Source: Pedobacter sp. FW305-3-2-15-E-R2A2 (lineage in GTDB: Bacteria > Bacteroidota > Bacteroidia > Sphingobacteriales > Sphingobacteriaceae). From it: 64,000 bases of DNA. Under the pieces are notes generated by a model. It was given only the letters and a program-made list of their open reading frames with translations. It was not told where the DNA came from and ran no database searches. Of the stretch, positions 54,258 through 63,879 are shown piece after piece. The position numbers were made by a program, and so were the translations under genes. The stretch lies in NCBI RefSeq assembly GCF_038446955.1, contig NZ_CP151803.1, positions 6,882,001-6,946,000 on the forward strand. The letters are read 5' to 3'. Each line of letters begins with the position of its first letter. The stretch's first letter is position 1.

Positions 54258-55193
54258 ATGATAAATTACCAGACTAAATCTCCTATATTATTTTTAATCT
54301 TTAATAGACCTGATACCACTTTACAGGTTTTTAATCAAATCCGGATAGCTAAACCAAAACGATTGTATATTGCTGCTGATGGTGCCAGGAAAAATCTGTT
54401 AAATGATGCCGCTCTTTGTGAAAAAGCTCGTGAGATCTCGACAAGAATTGATTGGGAATGTGACGTAAAAACTTTGTTCAGAGAAGAAAACCTTGGCTGT
54501 AAAAATGCGGTATCATCAGCAATTGATTGGTTTTTTGAGCAGGAGGAAGAAGGTATAATACTGGAAGATGATTGCCTTCCTTCAAGCAGTTTTTTTTCCT
54601 TTTGTGACCAAATGCTGGAAAGATATCGCATAGACTCCCGAATAAGACATATTACCGGCAGCAATCTGCAGCTTGGACAGTCCTGGGGCGAGGCAAGTTA
54701 CTATTTTTCCAGAATTACAGCGGTATGGGGCTGGGCTTCCTGGAGAAGAGTCTGGAAAGAATATGATAAGGATTTGCTTCAACATAATGAAACAGAGGTT
54801 CAGCATCAGTTAAATAATATATTTGCTGATACTTTCATGGAATATCAGTGGATGAAGATATTCAGGGCGCTAAAGGCAAATGAAATTAATACCTGGGACT
54901 ATCAGCTTGCATTAATTAATTATTTCAACAACGGCTTATCTGTTACACCAAATGTAAATCTGATTTCCAATATAGGTTTCAGAGCAGATGCAACCCATAC
55001 ACCTGATTCCGGTTTTGTTTACGCCCAGTTGCCATTGGAGGAGATAGGAGAAATGATACATCCCCAGTATTATCTGCCAGAAGCAGAGGCAGACAATTTC
55101 ATTTTTAATAAAGAGTTTCGCCTTGACGAGATCAAAAAAAAACATTTTTCCTTGAGACGGCGATTTAAAAGATGGTTAAAACGCCTGTTTTAA
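54258..55193 (+). CDS. Nucleotide-diphospho-sugar transferase-like protein (HlpA-like)
   Basis: 311 residues from ATG 54258, chosen over the longer frame from 54183 because MINYQTKSPILFLIFNRPDT is the usual N-terminus. GT-A-like features: FNRPDTTLQVF, AADGAR, and LEDDCLPSSSFF as the acidic metal-binding motif, then a WGWASWRRVW stretch. Similar proteins are labelled hemolytic protein HlpA-like, but the fold and context indicate a glycosyltransferase. Overlaps the convergent GT2 gene by 4 bases. Confidence 0.8.
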   Translation: MINYQTKSPILFLIFNRPDTTLQVFNQIRIAKPKRLYIAADGARKNLLNDAALCEKAREISTRIDWECDVKTLFREENLGCKNAVSSAIDWFFEQEEEGIILEDDCLPSSSFFSFCDQMLERYRIDSRIRHITGSNLQLGQSWGEASYYFSRITAVWGWASWRRVWKEYDKDLLQHNETEVQHQLNNIFADTFMEYQWMKIFRALKANEINTWDYQLALINYFNNGLSVTPNVNLISNIGFRADATHTPDSGFVYAQLPLEEIGEMIHPQYYLPEAEADNFIFNKEFRLDEIKKKHFSLRRRFKRWLKRLF

Positions 55194-56185
55194 TTTGCTG
55201 CTAACCTTTTCGCCACCCAATTTACAGCAGGAGGCACCGGCTTCCCCAGTGCGATATAAATTCCGGATACCTCGGCAATATAAGAGATCAGCTTAAGTGC
55301 TTTTTTAGGTCTGAAAAATAATGAAAGGAGCAAGTATTTTTTTAGCGTCCTCGCAACAAATGTTCCTTCTTTTACAGATTGTTTCTCTAGTACTTTTATA
55401 TACTCTGGAAATACTTCTAACATCACTGTACTATAACAAACACCTGTACCATAAGTAAGCCTTTTAAGATAGTCAAGAGTAGCCCGCTTCTCAGGAATGA
55501 TATGAGTCATCTTCATTTCATGTGAAACTCCTGCAGCAGCGCCTTTGCTAACACAAAATAAAACCATCTGGGTATCTTCACCACTGGTCAGTTGTTTCCC
55601 TTTTCTACCGGACAAAGTGAATTGCCCCTGTTCTACCAATGCCATATACGCATTTAAATAAGATTTTTGAATGCATAGTCCGGTACCAAAAGGATAACAA
55701 CTCTGCCAGGTTCTCTGATTTGAATAGGTAACATTGTTTTCAAAACGTTCCTGAAAAGCCTCCCTTGCAAAAACTTCCAAATCACTCCTGATTCCTCCAA
55801 TAAAATCAACAAATACATTTCCAGGCCCCCATGCAACTACATTAGGGTATTTTTCACAGAGCCCATCTAAAGCTGTTAAATAGGCCGCATCTGGTTCATT
55901 ATCATCATCAAAAAAGACAACCCACTTTCCTTCGGACTCTTGAATTCCTGCTATCCGGGCATGACTAAGTCCCTGTTCCTTCACTAAAAGCAACTTAGAA
56001 TCAGGCGTGTTCTTTATAAAATCCCGGACATAATCTACATCAATCAAGGGCTCTTTGCTATTATTATCCACAAGAATAACCTCTGCTGTAAAATCACCAA
56101 TATTAAGATGTGTTACGGCGTTTAAACAACGCTTTAAGAGCAATTCATCAGGATTATAAGTGCAAATAATAATAGAAAAATCCAT
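55190..56185 (-). CDS. Glycosyltransferase family 2
   Basis: 331 residues. FSIIICTYNPDELLLKRCL, LVDNNS and the DDD motif in VVFFDDDNEPDAAYL give a standard GT-A catalytic domain. A later GLCIQKSYL and a C-terminal stretch with a hydrophobic/basic helix (KYLLLSLFFRPKKALKL) may touch the membrane. Single gene on the minus strand. Donor and acceptor unknown. Confidence 0.9.
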   Translation of the reverse strand: MDFSIIICTYNPDELLLKRCLNAVTHLNIGDFTAEVILVDNNSKEPLIDVDYVRDFIKNTPDSKLLLVKEQGLSHARIAGIQESEGKWVVFFDDDNEPDAAYLTALDGLCEKYPNVVAWGPGNVFVDFIGGIRSDLEVFAREAFQERFENNVTYSNQRTWQSCYPFGTGLCIQKSYLNAYMALVEQGQFTLSGRKGKQLTSGEDTQMVLFCVSKGAAAGVSHEMKMTHIIPEKRATLDYLKRLTYGTGVCYSTVMLEVFPEYIKVLEKQSVKEGTFVARTLKKYLLLSLFFRPKKALKLISYIAEVSGIYIALGKPVPPAVNWVAKRLAAN

Positions 56186-56206
56186 TTTGATAATATTGAT
56201 TTATGT

Positions 56207-56214
56207 TATATTTG
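56207..56214 (+). promoter_or_regulatory. -7 promoter-like element TATATTTG
   Basis: TAnnTTTG match in the divergent spacer, 96 bases before the plus-strand GT2 gene at 56311. Confidence 0.4.
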
Positions 56215-56310
56215 AGTTTTAAAGTGTGAAGATACACTGATATAACTTAAAACAGCAAGAATCTATAGTACTTTAATTAATACCATCAGGTAGCATTTTA
56301 ACTTTCGTCA

Positions 56311-57219
56311 ATGCCCAAAGTCTCCATTATTATTCCGAATTATAACCATGCTATTTTTCTAAAACAGCGTATTGACAGTGTCCTTAATCAATCATTCCAG
56401 GATTTTGAGATCATCATATTGGACGATTGTTCAACTGACGATAGCAGAGACGTGATTGAATTGTATAAGAAAGAGCCACAGGTGTCAACAATCAGCTACA
56501 ATAAACAAAATGGAGGAAACACCTTCCTTCAGTGGGAAAAAGGAATTTCGATAGCCAAAGGGGAATTCATATGGATTGCTGAAAGTGATGACTGGTGCGA
56601 AAATACGCTTCTGGAGGAGCTCATCTCTGGAATAAATAGTGATAAAAACTGTGCGATCAGTTACTGTCAATCCTATTGTATCGAACAAACAAATAAAATT
56701 AGCTGGCTTTCTCAGCACCCATATCTGATGGAACGGATGGACGGACATTCTTTTATTCAGCAATACATGGTCAATAACAATACGATCTTTAATGCAAGCA
56801 TGGTGTTATGGAGAAAGGAACTTTTCAATTCTGTTTCAAAAGAATTCTTAAAATATAAGTTTTGTGGCGACTGGTTATTCTGGATTGAACTCGCAAAGCA
56901 GGGAAATGTTCATATTAGTGGCAAACTGATGAACTACTTTAGGAAACACGGGGCTGATGTAACTGGCAAAGCGACTAAAAGCGGCTTAAATTTCATAGAA
57001 AATATCCAACTTTTAAATCATATATATCTTGATAGGTTAATCCATGAGGAAGCCTATAGCCGGGCCTTTAAAAATCTCTTCAAGAAATATTGGAAAGAAA
57101 AAAGAGTACTTGACCCATTACTTATAAAAGAGATTGAGGCAACATTTAAAACTTCGTTATCCTCCAAAAGTAATTATTATAAACTACTGCTAAGCGCCAT
57201 TTGGAAACATAAAAGCTAA
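56311..57219 (+). CDS. Glycosyltransferase family 2
   Basis: 302 residues. VSIIIPNYNHAIFLKQRIDSVLNQ, DDCSTDDS (nucleotide site) and IAESDDWCE (DxD equivalent) are a classic GT2 N-terminus; the C-terminal part is helical and basic. WLFWIELAKQGNVH and YFRKHGADVTGK fit the group of LPS/O-antigen glycosyltransferases. Single gene between two minus-strand transferases. Confidence 0.92.
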   Translation: MPKVSIIIPNYNHAIFLKQRIDSVLNQSFQDFEIIILDDCSTDDSRDVIELYKKEPQVSTISYNKQNGGNTFLQWEKGISIAKGEFIWIAESDDWCENTLLEELISGINSDKNCAISYCQSYCIEQTNKISWLSQHPYLMERMDGHSFIQQYMVNNNTIFNASMVLWRKELFNSVSKEFLKYKFCGDWLFWIELAKQGNVHISGKLMNYFRKHGADVTGKATKSGLNFIENIQLLNHIYLDRLIHEEAYSRAFKNLFKKYWKEKRVLDPLLIKEIEATFKTSLSSKSNYYKLLLSAIWKHKS

Positions 57220-57299
57220 ACCGCTGTTCTGCCGATCCGGGACTATTATATCGACAATTAAAGGGCGAATGTAAACACACTCATTTCCTCTTAAGCAGA

Positions 57300-58178
57300 T
57301 CAGATTTTAGGTGTTCTAAGCATATATTTCATCGCTTTGAGATATTGTAACCAACTCAGACTCCCATTCATCTTTTGCTTAATTAGAAAAGCAAACACAT
57401 ATGCTCCTGAGTATCCTATTTTCCTAAGGGTTTCAATCACCCATCTATAGGATCTTTTTTCAATAAGAAAGCGTTGTTTAGCTGTTATATCAGTCACCGA
57501 GATGGGAAGTTTATTACGCCACTTTTGATGCAATTTTAAAGTATCCAGCCACCAGATTTTATTAAAATTTCCTTCAGAATAATGCTCGATCAGGATCTGA
57601 TAGTTAACCGCGATTTTATAGGCCTGACCAACCTGAAAACAAAAATCGAGGTCATAACAATGGAAGCCCTTAAAGACCTCCTCATCGAACGGAAATTCTT
57701 CACTAAGCGCTTTAGTAGTACAAAACCACATGCCATCAACGGAAACGACAGGAGCCATCTTCTGATTTAAGGGATTTTCATTGAAATGCTCAGAAGGTCT
57801 ATTGCTGTATTTAAAAGATTGAATGTAGTTCCCATGCAAAACCTTGTTTTCATAACTAATGGTATACCATCCAGTAGGAGCACATGTTTTATAAGAAGAG
57901 CCTACAACCCCAATAATGCCTAATTTTTGATCCTGAAACGCGTCTACAACAACCTTACCCCAATTATCGGTTTTAATATGGAGATCTTCGTGCATGAAGC
58001 ACAAAATTTTATACTTTGCAGCTTTACTTCCTTTATTATAGATACTACAAAGACCAGCCTCCCCTTTTGAGTTGCTGTAACTGAGTATCTCGAATGGGAG
58101 CCCGATAGTTTCAGTTATATTTTCGGTTACTTCTGCTAACATGACCTCATCAACAGATGCTATAATAATTGAAATCAT
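57300..58178 (-). CDS. Glycosyltransferase, Glyco_tranf_2_5 type
   Basis: 292 residues. ISIIIASVDEVMLAEV, then ILSYSNSKGEAGLCSIYNKGSKAAKYKILCFMHEDL with HED in place of DxD, as in the streptococcal-type Glyco_tranf_2_5 family. GIIGVVGSSY and VDGMWFCTTKAL follow. The C-terminal third is basic. Last of the glycan genes; a 160-base spacer with the infB terminator follows. Confidence 0.85.
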   Translation of the reverse strand: MISIIIASVDEVMLAEVTENITETIGLPFEILSYSNSKGEAGLCSIYNKGSKAAKYKILCFMHEDLHIKTDNWGKVVVDAFQDQKLGIIGVVGSSYKTCAPTGWYTISYENKVLHGNYIQSFKYSNRPSEHFNENPLNQKMAPVVSVDGMWFCTTKALSEEFPFDEEVFKGFHCYDLDFCFQVGQAYKIAVNYQILIEHYSEGNFNKIWWLDTLKLHQKWRNKLPISVTDITAKQRFLIEKRSYRWVIETLRKIGYSGAYVFAFLIKQKMNGSLSWLQYLKAMKYMLRTPKI

Positions 58179-58285
58179 TTTTATTTAAATGTACGTCAAA
58201 ACTAAACCTCAAGGCATCCTTAATTCCAGTATTAATACATACTATGCTATGAAAATATTTTCCGGCGCCTACTTTCAATTATAAA

Positions 58286-58320
58286 AAACAAGCCATCCCT
58301 TAGAAAGAGATGGCTTGTTT
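58286..58320 (-). terminator. Terminator of the rimP-nusA-infB operon
   Basis: AAACAAGCCATC (58286-58297) pairs perfectly with GATGGCTTGTTT (58309-58320); on the minus strand the stem is followed by a U-rich stretch. Confidence 0.88.
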
Positions 58321-58339
58321 ATATTTTATCAAAAAAGCT

Positions 58340-61300
58340 TTACAACTTTCTTTTTACTTCTACTTGTTCGTAAGCTTCAACGATGTCACCTACTTCGATG
58401 TTGTTAAAGTTATGAATGTTCAATCCACACTCGTAACCTCTTGCCACTTCTTTCACGTCATCTTTATAACGTTTCAATGAAGCAAGTTCACCTGTGTAAA
58501 CTACCACACCATCTCTAACGATACGGATTTTGCTGTTACGTGTGATCGTACCATCCAATACCATACATCCTGCAATGGTACCCACTTTAGTGATTTTGAA
58601 GGTTTCTCTGATCTCCACGTTCGCGGTGATCTTCTCTTCAAACTCCGGAGCCAACATACCTTCCATCGCCGCTTTAATCTCATTGATTGCATCGTAGATG
58701 ATAGAATATAGTCTGATGTCAATTTGTTCAGCCTCGGCCAGTTTACGCGCTCCTGAAGAAGGACGAACCTGGAAACCGATGATGATCGCATCAGAAGCAG
58801 AAGCTAACAACACATCAGATTCAGAGATCTGACCTACCGCTTTGCTAATGATATTGATTTGAATCTCTTCAGTAGACAGTTTCAACAATGAGTCAGATAG
58901 TGCCTCAATTGAACCATCCACATCACCTTTAACAATCAGGTTCAGCTCTTTAAAGTTACCGATTGCCAAACGACGACCGATCTCATCCAGTGTAATGTGT
59001 TTCTGTGTACGAAGACCTTGCTCACGCATTAATTGTAAACGTTTGTTGGCAATTTCTCTTGCCTCAACTTCACTTTCCAATGCATTGAATCGATCACCCG
59101 CTGTAGGGGCACCCTGCATACCCAATACCTGTACCGGTACTGAAGGTCCTGCTTTATCTACTTTCTGTCCACGTTCGTTAAACAACGCTTTCACACGTCC
59201 GCTATAACTACCTGCCAGAATCGGATCTCCGATTTTCAACGTACCTGCCTGAACAAGAACCGTAGTTACAATACCACGACCTTTATCTAAGGTAGCTTCG
59301 ATTACACTACCTGTAGCGCGTTTGTTAGGATTCGCTTTAAGGTCAAGCAGTTCTGCTTCCAATAAAACTTTTTCTAATAACAAGTCTACGTTTAGTCCGC
59401 TTTTACCCGAAATCTCCTGCGACTGGAAGTTACCTCCCCAATCCTCTACCAGGATATTCATGATGGACAATTGCTCACGTATTTTATCTGAGTTTGCACC
59501 CGGTTTATCAATTTTTGTGAAGGCAAATACCAATGGTACGCCTGCTGCCTGAGCATGGTTGATTGCCTCTTTAGTTTGTGGCATCACCGCATCATCCGAA
59601 GCGACAACAATGATGGCAATATCCGCTACTTTCGCACCACGTGCACGCATCGCTGTAAAGGCTTCGTGACCCGGAGTATCTAAGAAAGTAACTTTCTTAC
59701 CTGTAGGTGTGGTTACCATATAAGCACCAATGTGCTGAGTAATACCACCGGCCTCACCAGCCACTACGTTTGCTTTACGGATATAATCCAGCAATGAAGT
59801 CTTACCATGATCGACGTGACCCATGATGGTCACAACCGGTGCTCTTGGCTCTAAATCTTCGTCATTATCTTCTTCCTCGATAACGATATCACTTTCATCA
59901 TCCGGTTTAACGAATTGAATTTCGTAACCAAACTCATCTGCTACAATAGTTAATGTTTCGGCATCCAAACGTTGGTTGATGGATACGAACATTCCCAGGC
60001 TCATACAAGTTCCGATAATTTTAGTTACCGGCTCATCCATCATCGTAGCCAACTCATTTGCCGTAACAAATTCCGTCACCCTTAACACTTTGGATTGTAA
60101 TTCCTGCTCCATTGCTGCTTCATCTGCCGAAAGGGCAACATCATCACGTTTCTGACGACGTAGTTTAGCACGTTGAGCAAATTTACCCGACTTACCAGCG
60201 CCACTTAAACGTGCAAGTGTTGCTTTGATCTGGTCTTGTATTTCTTTTTCCGTAGGTTCTTCTTTAGGACCGCCGCTTCCAGGAGCTCCCGGTTTGCTGT
60301 TTCTAAAGTTAGGCCTGTTGGCTGTATTGTTAGTATTGTTCCTGAAATCAGGTCTGTTGGTAAACGTCGGAGCTGGTTTTGGTGCTGTAGTACCTTGTCC
60401 TGCCTGGCCACCTGTCTGCTGATTTCCTGCCGGAGTGTTACCTCCCTGTCCCGGGTGTTGCCCTGGAGTTTTTTTACGCTTACGTTTCCTTTTCGCATCA
60501 TTGCTGTCGGCCGAAGAGGCTACAGGAGATGATTTACGATCTGGTGTGGTTGGTAAAACGATCTTACCGATGATATTAGGTCCTGAAAGTTTTACAGAAC
60601 GTGCTTTAATCACTTCTACCTCGTCTGTTTTTTCAACTTTAGGGGTTTCCACAACTTTCGGCGTTTCAACTATTTTTGGTGCTTCCACTGGTTTAGGAGT
60701 TTCTTTTACTTCGGGCTCTGTTTTTGCAACAGGTTGCTCAACAGGCTTTGGAGTCTCTTCCACCTTAGGTTGTTCTACTACAGGTTTTACCACTTCTTCC
60801 TTTACGGCTTCTACTGGTTTTTCTACTGGTTTCTCTTCTACAGGTGCTTTCTCCACTGGAGCAGGGGCTGGTGTTGGTTCTACCACTTTTGGTTCTTCAG
60901 CCACAGGCTGAGGTACTTCAGGTGTTTCTTCTTTCTTCACCGGACGGGTTTTAGAGTTTAAATCATCAAGATTGATTTTTCCTACTATTTTCACACCCGG
61001 CAATGCTCCCTCTTCAGGTTTCTCTTCTGTTTTTTCCACCACTGGAGCTGCCGGTTTTGCGGGAGCTTCTTCTTTAGGTTTCTCTACAGGAGGAGTATAC
61101 GAATGAAGGTTCTTAACAAGAATGCCTTCATTTTCGAATTCTACATTTTTTCTAGGTGCTTCCGCAACTTTCTCAGTCACTTCCGGCTCATCACGACGAA
61201 TTTTACCAATAACAATCTGATTGGCTTCTTCTTTTACGATCTTATCGCCCTGAAACTCTTTCAACAGCGCATTATACATGTCGCGGGAGAGCTTAGTAGT

Positions 61301-61414
61301 GGGTTTATTCTCAACAGAAAAGCCTTTCTTTTCTAAAAACTCAACGGCCGTAGCAATGCCTACGTTAAGTTCCTTAACTGCTTTAAATAAAATTATTGGT
61401 TTGTCGTCTGACAT
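58340..61414 (-). CDS. infB: Translation initiation factor IF-2
   Basis: 1024 residues. N-terminal IF2N module ([22 protein letters not shown]), then a long Pro/Glu/Lys/Val low-complexity linker (about 100-270) and a basic Asn/Gly/Arg-rich stretch. Next come a second IF2N-like part, the GTPase domain with GHVDHGKT (about 526-533), DTPGHEAF and FTKIDK, and domains II-IV. Delivers fMet-tRNA to the 30S subunit. The linker is longer than in E. coli, as common in Bacteroidota. Third gene after rimP and nusA, with a possible internal promoter in the 116-base spacer. Confidence 0.97.
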   Translation of the reverse strand: MSDDKPIILFKAVKELNVGIATAVEFLEKKGFSVENKPTTKLSRDMYNALLKEFQGDKIVKEEANQIVIGKIRRDEPEVTEKVAEAPRKNVEFENEGILVKNLHSYTPPVEKPKEEAPAKPAAPVVEKTEEKPEEGALPGVKIVGKINLDDLNSKTRPVKKEETPEVPQPVAEEPKVVEPTPAPAPVEKAPVEEKPVEKPVEAVKEEVVKPVVEQPKVEETPKPVEQPVAKTEPEVKETPKPVEAPKIVETPKVVETPKVEKTDEVEVIKARSVKLSGPNIIGKIVLPTTPDRKSSPVASSADSNDAKRKRKRKKTPGQHPGQGGNTPAGNQQTGGQAGQGTTAPKPAPTFTNRPDFRNNTNNTANRPNFRNSKPGAPGSGGPKEEPTEKEIQDQIKATLARLSGAGKSGKFAQRAKLRRQKRDDVALSADEAAMEQELQSKVLRVTEFVTANELATMMDEPVTKIIGTCMSLGMFVSINQRLDAETLTIVADEFGYEIQFVKPDDESDIVIEEEDNDEDLEPRAPVVTIMGHVDHGKTSLLDYIRKANVVAGEAGGITQHIGAYMVTTPTGKKVTFLDTPGHEAFTAMRARGAKVADIAIIVVASDDAVMPQTKEAINHAQAAGVPLVFAFTKIDKPGANSDKIREQLSIMNILVEDWGGNFQSQEISGKSGLNVDLLLEKVLLEAELLDLKANPNKRATGSVIEATLDKGRGIVTTVLVQAGTLKIGDPILAGSYSGRVKALFNERGQKVDKAGPSVPVQVLGMQGAPTAGDRFNALESEVEAREIANKRLQLMREQGLRTQKHITLDEIGRRLAIGNFKELNLIVKGDVDGSIEALSDSLLKLSTEEIQINIISKAVGQISESDVLLASASDAIIIGFQVRPSSGARKLAEAEQIDIRLYSIIYDAINEIKAAMEGMLAPEFEEKITANVEIRETFKITKVGTIAGCMVLDGTITRNSKIRIVRDGVVVYTGELASLKRYKDDVKEVARGYECGLNIHNFNNIEVGDIVEAYEQVEVKRKL

Positions 61415-61444
61415 TGATATCCTATTTTTTCTTTAATTCTTATA

Positions 61445-61452
61445 CAAAAGTA
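61445..61452 (-). promoter_or_regulatory. -7 promoter element TACTTTTG before infB
   Basis: TAnnTTTG match on the minus strand 30 bases before the infB ATG, inside the nusA-infB spacer; suggests infB can be expressed separately. Confidence 0.45.
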
Positions 61453-61536
61453 ACGTTTATTCTTGTTTATTTCATGGGTATGTGATTTGTTTTTAATTGC
61501 CACATAGTTCGCACCTATTCAAGATAACGTTTATTC
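61451..61536. repeat. 12-bp direct repeat flanking nusA-infB spacer
   Basis: TAACGTTTATTC occurs at 61451-61462 and 61525-61536. The first copy overlaps the infB promoter box by two bases, the second contains the nusA stop codon. Confidence 0.5.
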
Positions 61537-62766
61537 AAACTCTGATTTTAATATACTCATCACTTCTTTGATGGTTTCTTCTTCAAGATCGGTACGTTTT
61601 ACCAACTCATCAATTGAAAGTGCAAGTACACTTTTTGCGGTATCACAACCGATCGCTTTCAGCTCATCGATGATCCAGCTATCGATTTCATCCGAGAATT
61701 CTTCGATATCCACATCCTCATCTTCTTCGCCTGCTTCACGATACACATCAATTTCGTAACCGGTTAATTTACCAGCCAGTTTAATGTTGTGTCCACCTCT
61801 ACCGATAGCCAATGAAACCTGGTCTGGTTTCAGGTATACCGAAGCGTGTTTTGTTTCATCATCTAACTTAATAGAAGTGATTTTAGCCGGGCTTAATGCT
61901 CTGGTAATGTATAGTGAAATATTGTTGGTGAAATTGATCACATCAATATTTTCATTTTTAAGTTCTCTTACGATACCATGTATCCTAGAACCTTTCATAC
62001 CCACACAAGCACCAACCGGATCAATTCTGTCGTCATAAGACTCCACAGCAACTTTTGCTCTTTCTCCTGGTTCACGAACGATTTTCTTAATGGTAATCAA
62101 GCCATCAAAAATCTCAGGAACCTCAATTTCGAACAAACGTTGTAAGAACTCAGGGGCAATCCTTGAAATGATAATTTTTGGAGTAGCATTTACCATGTCT
62201 ACTTTTAAAATTACCGCACGGACAGTATCGCCTTTTTTGAAGTAATCGGCAGGGATCTGTTCAGTTTTAGGCATCATCAACTCATTGCCTTCATCATCCA
62301 GTACCAAAGTCTCTTTTTTCCAAACCTGGTAAACTTCTCCTGTTACAATCTCTCCAACCCTATCCTTATATTTTTTAAAGATCTCGTCTTTTTCTAATTC
62401 TAATACTTTAGAAACAAGCGTCTGGCGTGCAGCTAATATCGCTCTACGGCCAAAACTTTCTAAAGTGATCTGCTCAATGTAATCGTCGCCAACTTCCATA
62501 TCCGCATCCAAAAGCTTTACTTCAGCAAGTTCGATCTCCAGGTCATCATCTTCAGAAAAACCATCCTCCATCACTTTTCTTGTACGCCAGATCTCCAAAT
62601 CTCCGTTGTCCGGGTTAACGATTACGTCACAATTCTCATCAGTACCGTATTTTTTACGCAACATACTGCGGAATACCTCTTCCAGCACACTAATCACTGT
62701 AGGACGGTCGATGTTCTTGAACTCTTTGAATTCCTGAAATGAATCGATTAAATTAATATTGCTCAT
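61531..62766 (-). CDS. nusA: Transcription elongation factor NusA
   Basis: 411 residues. N-terminal RNA-polymerase-binding domain (about 1-125), S1 domain (about 130-200; GEIVTGEVYQVWKKETLVLD), and two KH domains (about 200-345; PVGACVGMKGSRIHGIVREL and LAIGRGGHNIKLAGKLTGYEIDV). The tail is acidic, with a single helix-hairpin-helix-like segment. Regulates pausing, termination and antitermination. It begins 2 bases after rimP, so the two are co-translated. The length without the extra acidic repeats of E. coli is usual for Bacteroidota. Confidence 0.97.
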   Translation of the reverse strand: MSNINLIDSFQEFKEFKNIDRPTVISVLEEVFRSMLRKKYGTDENCDVIVNPDNGDLEIWRTRKVMEDGFSEDDDLEIELAEVKLLDADMEVGDDYIEQITLESFGRRAILAARQTLVSKVLELEKDEIFKKYKDRVGEIVTGEVYQVWKKETLVLDDEGNELMMPKTEQIPADYFKKGDTVRAVILKVDMVNATPKIIISRIAPEFLQRLFEIEVPEIFDGLITIKKIVREPGERAKVAVESYDDRIDPVGACVGMKGSRIHGIVRELKNENIDVINFTNNISLYITRALSPAKITSIKLDDETKHASVYLKPDQVSLAIGRGGHNIKLAGKLTGYEIDVYREAGEEDEDVDIEEFSDEIDSWIIDELKAIGCDTAKSVLALSIDELVKRTDLEEETIKEVMSILKSEFE

Positions 62767-62768
62767 TT

Positions 62769-63233
62769 TTATTTAAATGAAATTAAAACCTTTGTTTCTG
62801 TTATATTACTAAAGTCGATACTGGTTTCAACCAGTTGCGCCTTTTTACCTTTTTCTTTAACCTTCGCTTCGATAGTTATGCTATGATCTTCTACAGAAAG
62901 CAGCTTCCCTTCCTTAATTTCTCCACCATTCAGTTTGACACTTAATTCTCTTCCAATATTTTTTGTATACTGTCTTTGAAGTTTAAGTGGTTCACCTACA
63001 CCAGGAGAAGAAACTTCCAAATTATACGCTTTTTCAATCGTATTTTCCTCTTCCAGATGGAAACCTACATGTCTGCTGATTGCGGCACAATCCTGAATAC
63101 TGATTCCCTCATCGCCATCGACATGAATAATAAGCTTATTGTTTGGAAGCATTTTTACCTCTACCAAAAACAACTCCGGCCTATCCGAAATTTTCTCTTC
63201 AACTAACGCTGTAACTCTTTTTTCTACCTGCAT
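62769..63233 (-). CDS. rimP: Ribosome maturation factor RimP
   Basis: 154 residues from ATG 63233; the frame can extend to a TTG at 63239 but ATG is preferred. Two-domain RimP: N-terminal alpha/beta domain (VEVKMLPNNKLIIHVDGDEGISIQDCAAISRHV, YNLEVSSPGVGEPL) and a C-terminal SH3-like barrel (GRELSVKLNGGEIKEGKL). Needed for 30S subunit maturation. First gene of rimP-nusA-infB. Confidence 0.95.
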   Translation of the reverse strand: MQVEKRVTALVEEKISDRPELFLVEVKMLPNNKLIIHVDGDEGISIQDCAAISRHVGFHLEEENTIEKAYNLEVSSPGVGEPLKLQRQYTKNIGRELSVKLNGGEIKEGKLLSVEDHSITIEAKVKEKGKKAQLVETSIDFSNITETKVLISFK

Positions 63234-63255
63234 AACCAATTTCCAAATAAAAGAA

Positions 63256-63304
63256 AAGAGGGGACTTCTGCCCCCTCTTGCCCTCTATTACAAATGCAAA
63301 GATA
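63256..63304 (-). promoter_or_regulatory. rimP operon promoter and leader hairpin
   Basis: -7 element TATCTTTG (63297-63304, minus strand), followed in the transcribed leader by the stem AAGAGGGG (63256-63263) / CCCCTCTT (63272-63279). The stem lies about 23 bases before the rimP start; it could be a regulatory leader or a termination site. Confidence 0.5.
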
Positions 63305-63426
63305 TGAAATATTTTTTCAAAATAAAAATGAGAATCATCTTATGTGCAATGTATGTGCAACTTTTTCAACAAGATACACCAGAAGAGCAGAAGGCACTGT
63401 CATCTGAGGATCAGCAAAACTATTGT

Positions 63427-63861
63427 TTACCTCGTTAAGAATTTTTGTTGAGGCTTAATGCTATAGCTGACTTTTCCTTTCACAATCTCTTCAACACCAC
63501 CAAAGCGAATGTTTAAATGGGTAATCACCAGATAATCACGACCTTTTACAAAAGGCGCCACAGGAACAAACACGACATTACTATCCGTCAGCACCACCTT
63601 TCCTTCGATTGGCTCCTCTCTGATGGCGGAATCCCTTTCTGAAGGAGTCTGAAGGACGGAGAGCATCTCATTCAGGGTCGAATTCCCTTTACTGCTGTTT
63701 TTAAGCTCCAGCAATCCGGTCCGGTCAATATGGCTAATTACAATTTTTGTACTGTCCGAAGAAAAATCTATGGAAAGTGGCTTATTATTTGCATTGGAAC
63801 AGGCAAAAAACAAACTCATGGAGCACATTACTCCTGTCAACTTTACAAAACACTTTAACAT
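63427..63861 (-). CDS. Conserved hypothetical lipoprotein
   Basis: 144 residues. Lipoprotein signal ending LFFAC (Cys21). The mature part is small and beta-rich (LSIDFSSDSTKIVISHIDRTGLLELK, EGKVVLTDSNVVFVPVAPFVKGRDYLVIT). I know no named family; a short Ig-like or adhesion-like fold is possible. Stands alone, divergent from the holin-like gene, 194 bases upstream of the rimP operon. Confidence 0.75.
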   Translation of the reverse strand: MLKCFVKLTGVMCSMSLFFACSNANNKPLSIDFSSDSTKIVISHIDRTGLLELKNSSKGNSTLNEMLSVLQTPSERDSAIREEPIEGKVVLTDSNVVFVPVAPFVKGRDYLVITHLNIRFGGVEEIVKGKVSYSIKPQQKFLTR

Positions 63862-63879
63862 ACCACTAAATTAAACATT

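Noticed and set aside
60435-60911. 158-codon open frame antisense to infB
   Set aside because: It mirrors the Pro/Glu/Lys/Val low-complexity linker of IF-2; composition, not coding, keeps it open.
60600-60930. Short repeated blocks resembling a repeat array
   Set aside because: These are degenerate codons for a Pro/Glu/Val/Lys linker in infB; spacing is irregular and no constant repeat with unique spacers exists, so not a CRISPR.
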